From DATBLE01 sp963764565 (GTDB taxonomy: Bacteria > Actinomycetota > Thermoleophilia > Gaiellales > Gaiellaceae): a stretch of 64,000 nucleotides of DNA. The first letter of the stretch is position 1. The number at the start of each line of letters is the position of its first letter. The translations under genes and the position numbers were made by a program. Below, in pieces: positions 7,927-15,754 of this stretch. The notes beneath the pieces are model-generated. The model saw nothing but the letters and a program-made list of their open reading frames with translations. It did no database searches and was not told the DNA's origin. The stretch covers positions 10,662-74,661 of the forward strand of contig CAVXTD010000022.1 of NCBI GenBank assembly GCA_963764565.1, in the 5' to 3' direction.

Positions 7927-9228
7927 CCTTCTGCGGCTGCCGCCCCGTCCTGCTCGATCGTCGGCAGGAACTCGACCTCCAGGCGCTCGATCCGGGTCCC
8001 TTCGACCTCGAGCACGTTGAAGCGGAGATCGGCATCGGCGAGCTCGTCGCCCTGTTGCGGCGCGCGGCCGAGCTGCCCGAAGACGTAGCCGCCGATCGTG
8101 TGGTAGTCCTCGATCGGCAGCGACGTCTTGAACTCTTCGTTGAAGTCGTCGATCGGGAACGTGCCGTCGATCCGGATTCGGTGGTCGTCGATGCGCTCGA
8201 CCGACTCGTCGGGAAGGTCGAACTCGTCCTCGATCTCGCCGACGATCTCCTCGAGCACGTCCTCGAGCGTGACGATCCCCTCCATGTCGCCGTACTCGTC
8301 GACGACCACGGCCATGTGCTGGTTCGTCCGGCGGAACTCCTTCAGCAGCGCGGCGATGTCCTTCGTCTCGGGGACGATGTGAGCCGGGCGCAGCAGCCCC
8401 TCGACCTCGACATTGGCCAGGCCGCGATCGTTCAGCGCGATCAGCAGGTCGCGGAGGTGGAGGACGCCGATGATGTGCTCCGGCGTCTCGCGGTAGACGG
8501 GGTAGCGCGTGTACGGCGAGTCGAGGACCGCCTGGAGACACTCCTCCGGCGGCAGGTCGGCCGACAGCGCGACCACCTCGGGGCGAGGCACCATCACGTC
8601 CGCCGCCTCCTTGTCCGCGAAGTCGAACACTTTGTAGAGCATCTCCTGCTCATCCTGCTCGAGCTCGCCCTCGACCGTCGAGCGCTCGAGCAGCATCTTC
8701 AGCTCGGCCTCCGAGTAGACAGCCCCCTCCGCACCGGGCGGCTCCATCCCGAGCGCCCGCAGCGTGAGGTCGCTCGATCGTTGCAGGAACCAGATCAGCG
8801 GCTTGAACACGATGAAGAACGCCCGCACCGGCGTCGAGAGCCACAGCGCTGTGCGCTCGGAGTAGCCGAGCGCCATGCCCTTCGGCACGAGCTCTCCGGC
8901 GACCACGTGGAAGAACGTCAGCACGAGCAGCGCGAGCGCAACCGCGATCACCGTCGCCATCAGCGGGTCGAACGCCTTGGTGAGGACGTGCTCGCCGAGA
9001 GCTCCGATCGCCAGCGAGGTGACGGTGACGCCGAGCTGCATCGCGGCGATGAAACGCGGCGGCTCCGGCGGTGATCCGCAGCACGAGCCTCGCCCGGCGT
9101 TGACCCTGCTGCTCGAGCTCGTGCATGCGGGTGCGACGAACGGTGACGAGCGCGTACTCGGCCGCGACGAAGAGGCCGTTCAACAGCACGAGAGCCGCAA
9201 CCGCGACCAGCTCGAGGAAGAGAGTCAT
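7923..9228 (-). CDS. CNNM/CBS-domain membrane protein (CorC/HlyC, hemolysin-like family), frameshifted
   Basis: The protein has an N-terminal CNNM transmembrane domain (MTLFLELVAVAALVLLNGLF start, then about three more helices), two CBS domains (VMVPRPEVVALSADLP; EFRRTNQHMAVVVDEYGD) and a C-terminal CorC_HlyC transporter-associated domain ending near QDGAAAAEG. The family is linked to Mg2+/Co2+ or Na+ transport. One surplus base near 9062 breaks the frame between LVLRITA and EPPRFIAAMQLG; removing it gives a continuous protein of about 434 residues. Confidence 0.85.
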
Positions 9229-9233
9229 GCGTC

Positions 9234-9252
9234 CGCCCCGGGCACCGGGGCG
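9234..9252 (-). terminator. GC hairpin downstream of the MBL hydrolase gene
   Basis: CGCCCCGG (9234-9241) and CCGGGGCG (9245-9252) form a perfect 8-bp stem with a 3-nt loop, located between the minus-strand MBL gene and the CNNM gene it precedes. No T-run follows, so termination strength is uncertain. Confidence 0.4.
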
Positions 9253-9286
9253 CAGGTACTAGGAGGGAAGTCGCTTTCCAAGGAAG

Positions 9287-10228
9287 CTACGCGTGAGTAT
9301 AGGTCACGGATCCGTCGTCACTCCCGCGCGCGGCGCGCCCTTCGACGACGAGCCGCTCGAGGTGGGAAAGGGTCTCTGCGACGGCGAAGCGCCGTTGGCT
9401 CGGGCCGTGGTCGTCCGGGAAGAGCAGGTGGGAGAGCTCGTAGCCCGTTCTCGGCTCAGCGGCGAGCGCGGCTACGGTGTCATCGAGCCGATCGCGGTGG
9501 TGTTGCACGATCTCGCGGGCGCGGCCGGCCGGGTCGGCGATCGGATCGCCGTGGCCCGGGAGCGCAAGGCGCGGGCCGAGCTCGACCACCCGTTCGAGAG
9601 AGGCGATGTAGTCGCCGAGCGGATCCGGCCGGGACTCGGGGTAGAGGCCGACGGCCGGCGTGATCCGGGGGAGCAAGTGGTCGCCGGCGATCATCAGGTC
9701 GCCCTTCAGCAGGCAGATGTGCCCGTCCGCGTGGCCGGGAAACTCCGCGACACGCCATCCGGCGACCTCGTCCCCCTCCCGGAGGAGCCGCGGATCAGGC
9801 GCGAAGCGAATGAGCGGACGGTAGACGCTGCCCGCCTCGAGCAGCTGCTCGGTCGCTTCGGGCGGGGCTCCGTGCCGGTGGAACCAGTCGGCGATCCGAG
9901 GCGCCCAGTCGTCGGCGCCCCACACCTTGGCACATTGCTCGTAGTCGAGCTCGCCCTGGTGGACCGGAGCCCCGGTCACCGCAGCGGCGTCCGCAGCCCC
10001 GCCGACGTGATCGGGGTGGAAGTGGGTGATCACGATCCCGGCGATCGGGCGCCCGAGCTCCGGGAGAAGCTCCTGCCAGCGCTCGACCAGGTCCGGGAGG
10101 CCAAGCCCCGTGTCGACGAGCAGGTAGCCGTCGGCCACCGGCAGCAGATAGCCGTGGACGTGTCCGGGGCGCATCGGCATCGGGTAGGTGACGCGCAGGA
10201 GGTCGTCGGCGATCGCGGACAGTTGCAT
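9287..10228 (-). CDS. MBL-fold metallo-hydrolase (glyoxalase II-like)
   Basis: A protein of about 313 residues with an intact metallo-beta-lactamase site: THFHPDHVGG (HxHxDH), GHADGHI, AGDHLLP and LPGHGDPI. A C-terminal winged-helix-like segment follows (YELSHLLFPDD), typical of LACTB2/SdsA-like hydrolases. I choose ATG 10228 (MQLSAIADDL) over ATG 10261, because the latter lies inside the GAACATATGTTC palindrome and adds 11 residues unlike the family. If so, the palindrome lies upstream of this gene as well as of the divergent radical SAM gene. Substrate unknown. Confidence 0.82.
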   Translation of the reverse strand: MQLSAIADDLLRVTYPMPMRPGHVHGYLLPVADGYLLVDTGLGLPDLVERWQELLPELGRPIAGIVITHFHPDHVGGAADAAAVTGAPVHQGELDYEQCAKVWGADDWAPRIADWFHRHGAPPEATEQLLEAGSVYRPLIRFAPDPRLLREGDEVAGWRVAEFPGHADGHICLLKGDLMIAGDHLLPRITPAVGLYPESRPDPLGDYIASLERVVELGPRLALPGHGDPIADPAGRAREIVQHHRDRLDDTVAALAAEPRTGYELSHLLFPDDHGPSQRRFAVAETLSHLERLVVEGRAARGSDDGSVTYTHA

Positions 10229-10244
10229 CGCGCCATTCAACAGG

Positions 10245-10281
10245 CTTTCCGACACGAACATATGTTCTATACTGACGGGCG
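10245..10281 (+). promoter_or_regulatory. Promoter of the radical SAM gene, apparently leaderless
   Basis: TATACT at 10268-10273 is a good -10 hexamer. Transcription would start about 7-9 nt downstream, which coincides with the TTG start codon at 10282, so the mRNA would have little or no leader. CTTTCC at 10245-10250 is a weak -35 candidate with 17-bp spacing. The LexA-like palindrome fills the spacer. Confidence 0.5.
10256..10267. promoter_or_regulatory. LexA (SOS) box candidate
   Basis: GAACATATGTTC is a perfect 12-bp palindrome matching the actinobacterial/Bacillus SOS box core GAAC-N4-GTTC, with a C on its 5' side as in the mycobacterial CGAAC form. It lies between the -35 and -10 positions of the promoter driving a putative DNA-photolesion repair gene, an arrangement expected for LexA repression. 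The divergent MBL gene might also be controlled. Confidence 0.7.
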
Positions 10282-11181
10282 TTGGTCGAATACCGCGAAG
10301 AGCCCTGCCGCACCGCGCTGAACCGCGTCAAGGGCATGGGGTTCGGCTGGTCGCTCAATCCGTACATGGGCTGCGCGCACCGCTGCACCTTCTGCTACGT
10401 CCGCGCGTTCGAGCTGCGGGCAGACCGGCCCGCCGACGGCCGCTACGGCCGCTCGATCAGGGTCAAGGTCAACGTCGCGCAGGTGCTGCGGGCCGAGCTG
10501 GCGAGACCGTCCTGGCGCGGCGAGACGGTCGTGATCGGCGCCGCCACCGACCCGTACCAACCGGCGGAGGGCCGCTACAAGCTGACGCGCGCCTGCCTCG
10601 AGGCCCTCGCCGACGCGTCGAACCCGTTCAGCCTGATCACGCGCAGCCCGATGATCGTGCGCGACCTCGACGTCCTGGTCGAGGCTGCCCGGCGCGCCGA
10701 CGTCGGCGTCGTCTTCTCCGTCCCGACCCTCGACGAGCAGGTCTGGAGGTTGACCGAACCTGGAACCCCTCCTCCCCAGCGACGGCTCGATGCGGTGCGG
10801 AGGCTCGTCGAGGCGGGCGTCAAGGCGGGCGTGGGGATGGCGCCGGTCCTGCCCGGCATCTCCGATGCTCCCGAGCAACTCGAGGCCGTCGTCCGTGCCG
10901 CCAGAGAGGCAGGAGCGACGAGCCTGTGGGCCAACCTCCTCCATCTCAAGCCCGGAACCCGCGAGCACTTTCTCGAGGCGCTCGCAAGCGACTGGCCCGA
11001 GGAGCTCGAACGCTACGAGCGGCTCTACCGCTCCCAGTCCTATCTGCCGAAGGCCCAGACCGAGCCGGTGCGCACGGCGGTCGCCGACCTGCGCCGCCGT
11101 CACGGAATCCGTGACCGGCGAACGATCAAGCTCGAGCCGGCGCCGCGGGCGGAGCAACTGCTGTTGCCCTTCGAACTATGA
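10282..11181 (+). CDS. Radical SAM protein related to spore photoproduct lyase (Rv2578c-like)
   Basis: A 299-residue radical SAM enzyme. The cluster motif is Cys31-x3-Cys35-x2-Cys38 (GCAHRCTFCYVRAF), followed by GAATDPYQPAEG and ITRSPMIVRDLDVL blocks seen in the SplB-like Rv2578c subgroup. A role in reversing UV damage or another nucleic-acid lesion is inferred from relatives and from the LexA-like box in its promoter; the substrate is not proven. The start is TTG at 10282, directly after the -10 region. Confidence 0.85.
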   Translation: MVEYREEPCRTALNRVKGMGFGWSLNPYMGCAHRCTFCYVRAFELRADRPADGRYGRSIRVKVNVAQVLRAELARPSWRGETVVIGAATDPYQPAEGRYKLTRACLEALADASNPFSLITRSPMIVRDLDVLVEAARRADVGVVFSVPTLDEQVWRLTEPGTPPPQRRLDAVRRLVEAGVKAGVGMAPVLPGISDAPEQLEAVVRAAREAGATSLWANLLHLKPGTREHFLEALASDWPEELERYERLYRSQSYLPKAQTEPVRTAVADLRRRHGIRDRRTIKLEPAPRAEQLLLPFEL

Positions 11182-11190
11182 TCGGCGCGC

Positions 11191-11814
11191 ATGCCCGACG
11201 AGATCACCTGCTTGATCGTCGACGACCACGAGGTCGTCCGCGAGGGACTCCGCCTCTCGCTCTCGCGCGCACCGCACATCCGCGTGATCGGCGAGGCCGC
11301 GGACGGCGAGTCGGCGGTCGCCCTCGTCGAGCGTCGCAAGCCGAACGTCGTGATCATGGACGTCCGCATGCCCGGCATGGACGGGCTGGAAGCGACTCAG
11401 CAGATCATGAAGCAGACTCCGGGAACGGCGGTCCTGATCTTCACCGCCTTCAGCGAGCGCGCGCTGCTCGATCGCGCCCTCGACTCGGGAGCGAAGGGAT
11501 ACATCCTCAAGGAGGCGCCCCACGACGACCTGCTCCGGGCGATCGACCGGATCGGAAACGGTGGCGAGTATGTCGATCCCGCGCTGACACCGGCGCTGAT
11601 CAGCGGCAAGAACCAGACCGACATGCTCACCACCCGCGAGCGGGAGATTCTCCAGCTCCTCGCCGACGGGATGTCGAATGCGAACGTCGCGACCAAGCTC
11701 TTCATCAGCCAGGAGACCGTCAAGAGCCACGTGCGTCACATCCTCACGAAGCTCGAGGCCGACACGCGGACGCAGGCGGTGGCAATCGCGCTTCGCGAGT
11801 CGATCATTGACTGA
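11191..11814 (+). CDS. NarL/FixJ-type response regulator
   Basis: A 207-residue two-domain regulator. The receiver domain has the acidic pair Asp11/Asp12, phosphoacceptor Asp57 (VVIMDVRMPG) and the conserved Lys in YILKEAP. The C-terminal LuxR-type helix-turn-helix (LTTREREILQLLADG, QETVKSHVRHILTKL) should bind DNA. It starts 9 nt after the radical SAM gene and overlaps the sensor gene start by 8 nt, so the pair is translationally coupled. Targets are unknown. Confidence 0.92.
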   Translation: MPDEITCLIVDDHEVVREGLRLSLSRAPHIRVIGEAADGESAVALVERRKPNVVIMDVRMPGMDGLEATQQIMKQTPGTAVLIFTAFSERALLDRALDSGAKGYILKEAPHDDLLRAIDRIGNGGEYVDPALTPALISGKNQTDMLTTREREILQLLADGMSNANVATKLFISQETVKSHVRHILTKLEADTRTQAVAIALRESIID

Positions 11815-12499
11815 CGGACCTGCCCCCGTCGAACGCAGGCAGGGTGATCGCCGGCGCGAGGAACGCGACCGGATCCAACTGTTCGAGCAACTCGTGGTCG
11901 CCGAGCAGGACGAACGCCGGCGCCTGGCGCTGTTCCTCCACGACGGAGCGGTGCAGTCGCTCTCCGGGATCGCGCTGATGCTCGACGCGGTCGGCCACGC
12001 GATCGAGGAGGGCCGCCCGGACGAGGCACGGCAGGTGCTCTCGACTGCACTCGCCCGCCAGCGCGAGACGATCCAGTCGTTACGCGATCTCTCGTTCAAC
12101 CTCGAGCCGATCGTCCTTCGCGACGAGGGCTTCGGCGCGGCCGTGCAAGCGCTGGCCGACCGCCTGGCGCTCGACGAGTCGGTCGAGGTCGAGGTCGACG
12201 TCTCGGCCGGCGAAGCGCTTGCCGAACGCGCCCAGGTCGCGCTCTATCAGCTGATCCGCGAGGCGCTGAGCCAGGCTGCCGGTCGGAAGCCGGGCGCGGT
12301 CGCCGTCACCGTCGCCGGCCTTCCGGACGGCGGAGCGACGCTCACCGTGGCCGACGACGGGCGTCTCGAGCGCCGCCGGAGTGGAGTCGAGGCGTTCCAG
12401 GAGCGGGTGCAGCCGTTGAGCGGCAGCGTGCGGATCGACCGGACCGAGACGGGAACTGCGGTGGTCGTCTCGCTCCCCGACTACGCAGTCCGAGGATAG
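11807..12499 (+). CDS. Histidine-kinase-like partner with eroded ATPase domain
   Basis: A 230-residue cytosolic protein starting at TTG 11807, inside the end of the regulator gene (ATTGACTGA). The HisKA_3 dimerisation region is clear: LALFLHDGAVQSLSGIAL with phospho-acceptor His45. The C-terminal HATPase region is recognisable by layout (LYQLIREALSQAAG, LTVADDGRLERR) but lacks the N-box Asn and the DxGxG motif, so ATP binding is doubtful. No sensor or membrane segment is present. It may work as a phosphatase, a phosphotransfer partner or a regulator of the adjacent protein. Only the architecture is seen; activity is inferred. Confidence 0.7.
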   Translation: MTDGPAPVERRQGDRRREERDRIQLFEQLVVAEQDERRRLALFLHDGAVQSLSGIALMLDAVGHAIEEGRPDEARQVLSTALARQRETIQSLRDLSFNLEPIVLRDEGFGAAVQALADRLALDESVEVEVDVSAGEALAERAQVALYQLIREALSQAAGRKPGAVAVTVAGLPDGGATLTVADDGRLERRRSGVEAFQERVQPLSGSVRIDRTETGTAVVVSLPDYAVRG

Positions 12500-12512
12500 G
12501 ATCGCGGCCGCG

Positions 12513-12695
12513 ATGGCGTTTCTGCTCTTCGTCGGGAAGCCGAGCGGCTACGAACTCAGGGAGCGGGAGGGCGAGCCGCCGGCGGTCGGCGACCGGGTCG
12601 AAGAGGACGGGACGCAGATGACGGTGACGAAGGTCGCCACTTCGCCGCTGCCCGGCGACGAGCGGCGGTGCGCCTACGTCCAGCCTGCGCAGTAG
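12513..12695 (+). CDS. Hypothetical 60-residue protein
   Basis: A short protein beginning FLLFVGKPSGYELRERE and rich in Glu, Gly and Val, starting 14 nt after the kinase-like gene. The repeated beta-strand-forming pattern (GDRVEEDGTQMTVTKV) suggests a small barrel. I do not recognise the family. It ends 5 nt from the convergent 35-residue gene. Confidence 0.5.
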   Translation: MAFLLFVGKPSGYELREREGEPPAVGDRVEEDGTQMTVTKVATSPLPGDERRCAYVQPAQ

Positions 12696-12700
12696 GCGGG

Positions 12701-12808
12701 CTACCGCTTCGAGGCGCGCGGCGGCGCGGCGTTCTTCTTCGCGCGTTCCTTCTTCTTGCGCTGCCGGTCGTTCCGCCAGCGCCTGATCGGCCTCGATCCG
12801 CGTCCCAT
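12701..12808 (-). CDS. Very small, strongly basic protein (35 residues)
   Basis: A 36-codon frame starting ATG at 12808: MGRGSRPIRRWRNDRQRKKK, then an Ala/Lys/Arg-rich tail. About 18 of 35 residues are Arg or Lys. It resembles in character the tiny basic ribosome-associated or nucleic-acid-binding proteins often missed by annotation. It sits between two clear genes with no other coding frame. Function unknown. Confidence 0.5.
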   Translation of the reverse strand: MGRGSRPIRRWRNDRQRKKKERAKKNAAPPRASKR

Positions 12809-12849
12809 CGTGCGGAGGAGTCTACCCCTGCCGCCGCTAGGCTCAGCGT

Positions 12850-13185
12850 GTGGACGAGTTCGAGCAGCACGTGGAAGAGGCGATCGACTCGCTACCCGCG
12901 GAGCTGCGCGAGTTCATGTCCAACGTCGCAGTCGTGGTCGAGGACGAGCCGCCCGAGGGGCTTCCGCTGCTTGGCCTCTACCAGGGCCTGCCCCTGACGA
13001 GAAGAGGAAGCACGTACGCGGGGATACCGCCGGACAAGATCACCATCTTCCGGGGACCGCTCGAGCGACGCTCGCCGGACGACCCGGCGCAACTCCAGCA
13101 GGAGATCCGCCGCGTCGTCCTCCACGAGATCGCGCACCACTTCGGCATCAGCGACGACCGCCTGCGCGAGCTCGACCGCTACTGA
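12850..13185 (+). CDS. Zincin-like metallopeptidase, PF06262 type
   Basis: A 111-residue protein with the zinc-protease motif HEIAHHFG (HExxH) near residue 97 and an acidic downstream Asp (ISDDRLRELDRY). The start MDEFEQHVEEAIDSLPAEL and the segment LPLLGLYQGLPLTRRG are typical of the family known as DUF1025/metallopeptidase, whose substrates are unknown. The GTG start at 12850 sits after a short spacer. Its TGA overlaps the end of the convergent flavoprotein gene by 7 nt. Confidence 0.85.
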   Translation: MDEFEQHVEEAIDSLPAELREFMSNVAVVVEDEPPEGLPLLGLYQGLPLTRRGSTYAGIPPDKITIFRGPLERRSPDDPAQLQQEIRRVVLHEIAHHFGISDDRLRELDRY

Positions 13186-14259
13186 CCGGCCGCGTCTTCG
13201 GCCGCCGCGAGACCCAGTACCAGCGCCTGCGCGAGACCGCTCGCGTAGCCGCCCGTCGAGACTCCGCCGGCGTCCACGCCTGCCGCCCATAGCCCCTCCG
13301 CACCGACGACCCGAGCGCGCTCGTCGACCACGAGGCCTCCGATCGTGTGCGTGATCGAGGCACGGACGCGCACCCCGACGACCGAGCCCTCCGGCGCATC
13401 GAAGGGAAGCTCGGCCGCGGGGACGGCGGTCCCGGACGACTCGACCAGCTCGCGCACGCTGCGGTCGCCCACTCGCTCGTCCAGCGCCCGCTCGGTGAGC
13501 AGGTACCAGGCCAGCGCCCCGGGGCGGCGCGCGGTCGCCTGGACGAGATCGTTCTCCGACCACGAGACCGGGCCGCGAGAAGAACGGGAAGCCGCTTGCG
13601 TCCACGACCAGCGCGAAGCGGCCGTACAGCTGCGCGAGCGGGACGAAGTCGGCTTCTCCCCACTCGCGGTCGGCCATGTTGCGGCCGTAGAACTCGCTCA
13701 TTCCGGCAGAGAGTGAGCCGCCGCGGGCGAGCCCGGCGCGCAGGCCGTCGCCCGCACTCCAGGGGTTCGCGCGCAACGAGAGCGGAGCGGCGGGCTTCAC
13801 GTGGAGCGCGACGAGCTCCGGCGACGCCTGAAAGCCGCCGGTCGCGAGGATCAGCGGTCCCTCGTGGGGAGGGTCCGGCGCAGCAAAGCTCGATCTCGCC
13901 GGCCGCACGTACGAGCGTCTCCGTCAGCCCGCGGGTGTCGAACCGCCGACCGACGGTAAGCGGGTTCCCGGTCTCGGGCTCGGTCACCGGTGCCCCCAGC
14001 CGCACGAGCCAATCGAGGGCGTCGTCGAGCCGCTCCCAGACCAGCCGCTGGAGGGCGGGGTCTCCGCGGGGGCACTGGCGGCGGAACTCGTCGAAGTCGC
14101 GGTAGCGCCAGACGACTCCGCTGGAGAGCAGCATCGAGCCACCGGGCCGATCGCCCTTCTCCAGAACTGTGATGTCGGCGCCCAGCTCCCGGGCGCGCGC
14201 GGCGGCGACCAGCCCTGCCATGCCCGCTCCGGCGACGGTGATCAGGTCAGCGAGTTCAC
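13179..14259 (-). CDS. FAD-dependent oxidoreductase of the fumarate reductase/ketosteroid dehydrogenase type, frameshifted
   Basis: The N-terminal FAD-binding motif is visible (VAGAGMAGLVAAARARELGA, then VLEKGDRPGGS). The middle holds LILATGGFQASPEL and NPWSAGDGLRAGL, and the C-terminus has the flavoprotein signature THTIGGLVVDERARV...GLWAAGVDAGGVSTGGYASG. The three parts lie in different frames, with shifts near 13885 and 13570. A third shift probably occurs near 14245, because no valid start precedes the Rossmann motif in frame; GTG 14259 is the likely start. The family reduces or desaturates carbonyl-conjugated substrates. The adjacent VOC gene may be functionally linked. Confidence 0.65.
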
Positions 14260-14344
14260 TTCGGACTGATCACGCGCTGACTGGGTGCGATGGGCGCCTG
14301 CGAGGCTAGGACGCAGAGAGCCCGTGCTTCATTTCGATGGGAAC

Positions 14345-14995
14345 TCACCTCAAAGAAAAGGTGGGCTTGTGCTCGACGTACTCGAGCTTGACGCGGTCGG
14401 GCCCCCAGACGAAGACCGCGAACGTGTTCGGGGCGTCGATCACGTCCGCCACCTCGACGCCGAGCTGTTGCGCCGGCGCAGCCTCGTCGACGAGGACGCC
14501 GATGTGGTTGAGGAGCGGCCGCTCCGGCTTGCCCGGGTCCCCTTCGCGCAGCTCGAGAAACGCTCCGCCCGCCTCGACTCGCGCGGCGCCGGCCGGCGAG
14601 AAGCCGTAGCGCAACCACTCGCGGGCGGCCGCCTCTGGATCGGGCGAGAGCAGTGCGATGTGGTCGAGGTCGTACTCGACGTCGGTCTCGCCCTCGACCA
14701 GGGTGACGAGCAGGCCCTCGCCGGCGTCGAAGACCTCGGGCGTGCCCGGCGGCAGTGACTCTCTGGCCGCGGCCAGATCGGCCACGCGGAGCCCGACGTG
14801 CGCCAGCGCTCCTCGCTCCCTCGGCCCGTCCGCCGCGAACAGCGTCAGCTTGCCCCGGCGCGCGTCTGAGCCGACGAGCGTGAAGCGGTCGGTTCGCTCG
14901 ATCACGTGCATCCCCAGGTGCGCGGTCGCGAAGGCGGCGATCTGGTCGCGGTCCGCAACCCAGAGCGCGACGTGGTCGAGCGAGGTCGGCTTCAT
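14345..14995 (-). CDS. Two-domain VOC (glyoxalase/extradiol dioxygenase-like) protein
   Basis: A 216-residue protein with two vicinal-oxygen-chelate modules: residues 1-105 (SLDHVALWVADRD to TDVEYDL) and 106-216 (DLDHIALLSPDPE to VKLEYVEH). Candidate metal ligands are the His in LDHVALWV, the His in LDHIALLS and the Glu in VKLEYVE. Enzymes of this family act on hydroxylated aromatics, glyoxal adducts or antibiotics. It precedes the flavoprotein gene on the same strand with a gap of about 85 nt, so co-transcription is possible. Confidence 0.8.
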   Translation of the reverse strand: MKPTSLDHVALWVADRDQIAAFATAHLGMHVIERTDRFTLVGSDARRGKLTLFAADGPRERGALAHVGLRVADLAAARESLPPGTPEVFDAGEGLLVTLVEGETDVEYDLDHIALLSPDPEAAAREWLRYGFSPAGAARVEAGGAFLELREGDPGKPERPLLNHIGVLVDEAAPAQQLGVEVADVIDAPNTFAVFVWGPDRVKLEYVEHKPTFSLR

Positions 14996-15058
14996 CGCCT
15001 TCAGACTACCGCCCGGTCTGCCTGAGGCGGCCGACGGGTGACGAAAAGCCGGTTGTTC

Positions 15059-15703
15059 CTACGCGGAGAGCCGGGCGGTGAAGAGCACCTTCGACGTCGG
15101 CTTGTTCACGCCGGCGGCCCGCTCCAACGTAACCGCGACCAGCGCGCCGGCCCCGACCGGGCGTGTGAGCGAGACGACCGATCTGCCCTCGCCGCCCCGG
15201 AACAACCCTGCGGGGAGAACCGTGCCGTTCCGGAGCACCCAGATCTCGTACGCCTTCCCGGCCGGAGCGGCGGCGAGGTCCGAGACCGAGAGCTCGGCTC
15301 TTCCCGACGAGTGCACCACCAGGGTGCCGTTCGCGCCGCGTAGGGCGACCCGGGTCGGGCCGTTCCCGCCCGAGAGCCCGGCCCAGAGGCCGATCGCCAG
15401 CGCTGCACAGGCGACGGCAGCGAGGGCGGATCCTGCGTACAAGCGCGTTCGCCGCGGTCGCAGCGCAATCACGTTCGGAGGCTCCTCGCGGGCCGCGACG
15501 AGGATCCGGTCGCGGAGCGCCGCCGGCGGTGCCGGCCCCTCGGCGGCGAGGGCCAGCGTACCGACCGTCTCCCTCAGCGCGGCGAGCTCGGCACGGCACT
15601 GCTCGCACTCCGGCAGGTGCGCTTCGAAGTCGTGGCGCTCGCCGGCGTCCAGCGCATCGAGCGCATAGGCGGCCGTGAGCTCATGCAGATGCTCGTTCGT
15701 CAT
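15059..15703 (-). CDS. Anti-sigma factor, zinc-associated (RskA type)
   Basis: A 214-residue membrane protein. The N-terminal cytoplasmic part has the zinc anti-sigma motif HLPECEQCRAEL (HxxxCxxC) near residue 30 after TAAYALDALDAGE. One transmembrane helix lies around residues 89-110 (LYAGSALAAVACAALAIGLW), followed by an RskA-type extracytoplasmic domain ending FTARLSA. ATG 15703 fits the family start. No ECF sigma gene is adjacent: the upstream neighbour is the ferredoxin, 51 nt away. Its sigma partner is therefore elsewhere. Confidence 0.85.
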   Translation of the reverse strand: MTNEHLHELTAAYALDALDAGERHDFEAHLPECEQCRAELAALRETVGTLALAAEGPAPPAALRDRILVAAREEPPNVIALRPRRTRLYAGSALAAVACAALAIGLWAGLSGGNGPTRVALRGANGTLVVHSSGRAELSVSDLAAAPAGKAYEIWVLRNGTVLPAGLFRGGEGRSVVSLTRPVGAGALVAVTLERAAGVNKPTSKVLFTARLSA

Positions 15704-15754
15704 TCCATGCCCTTCGCCCTGATTCGCTCGAGGCGGGAATTCGGTTCGATCCAA

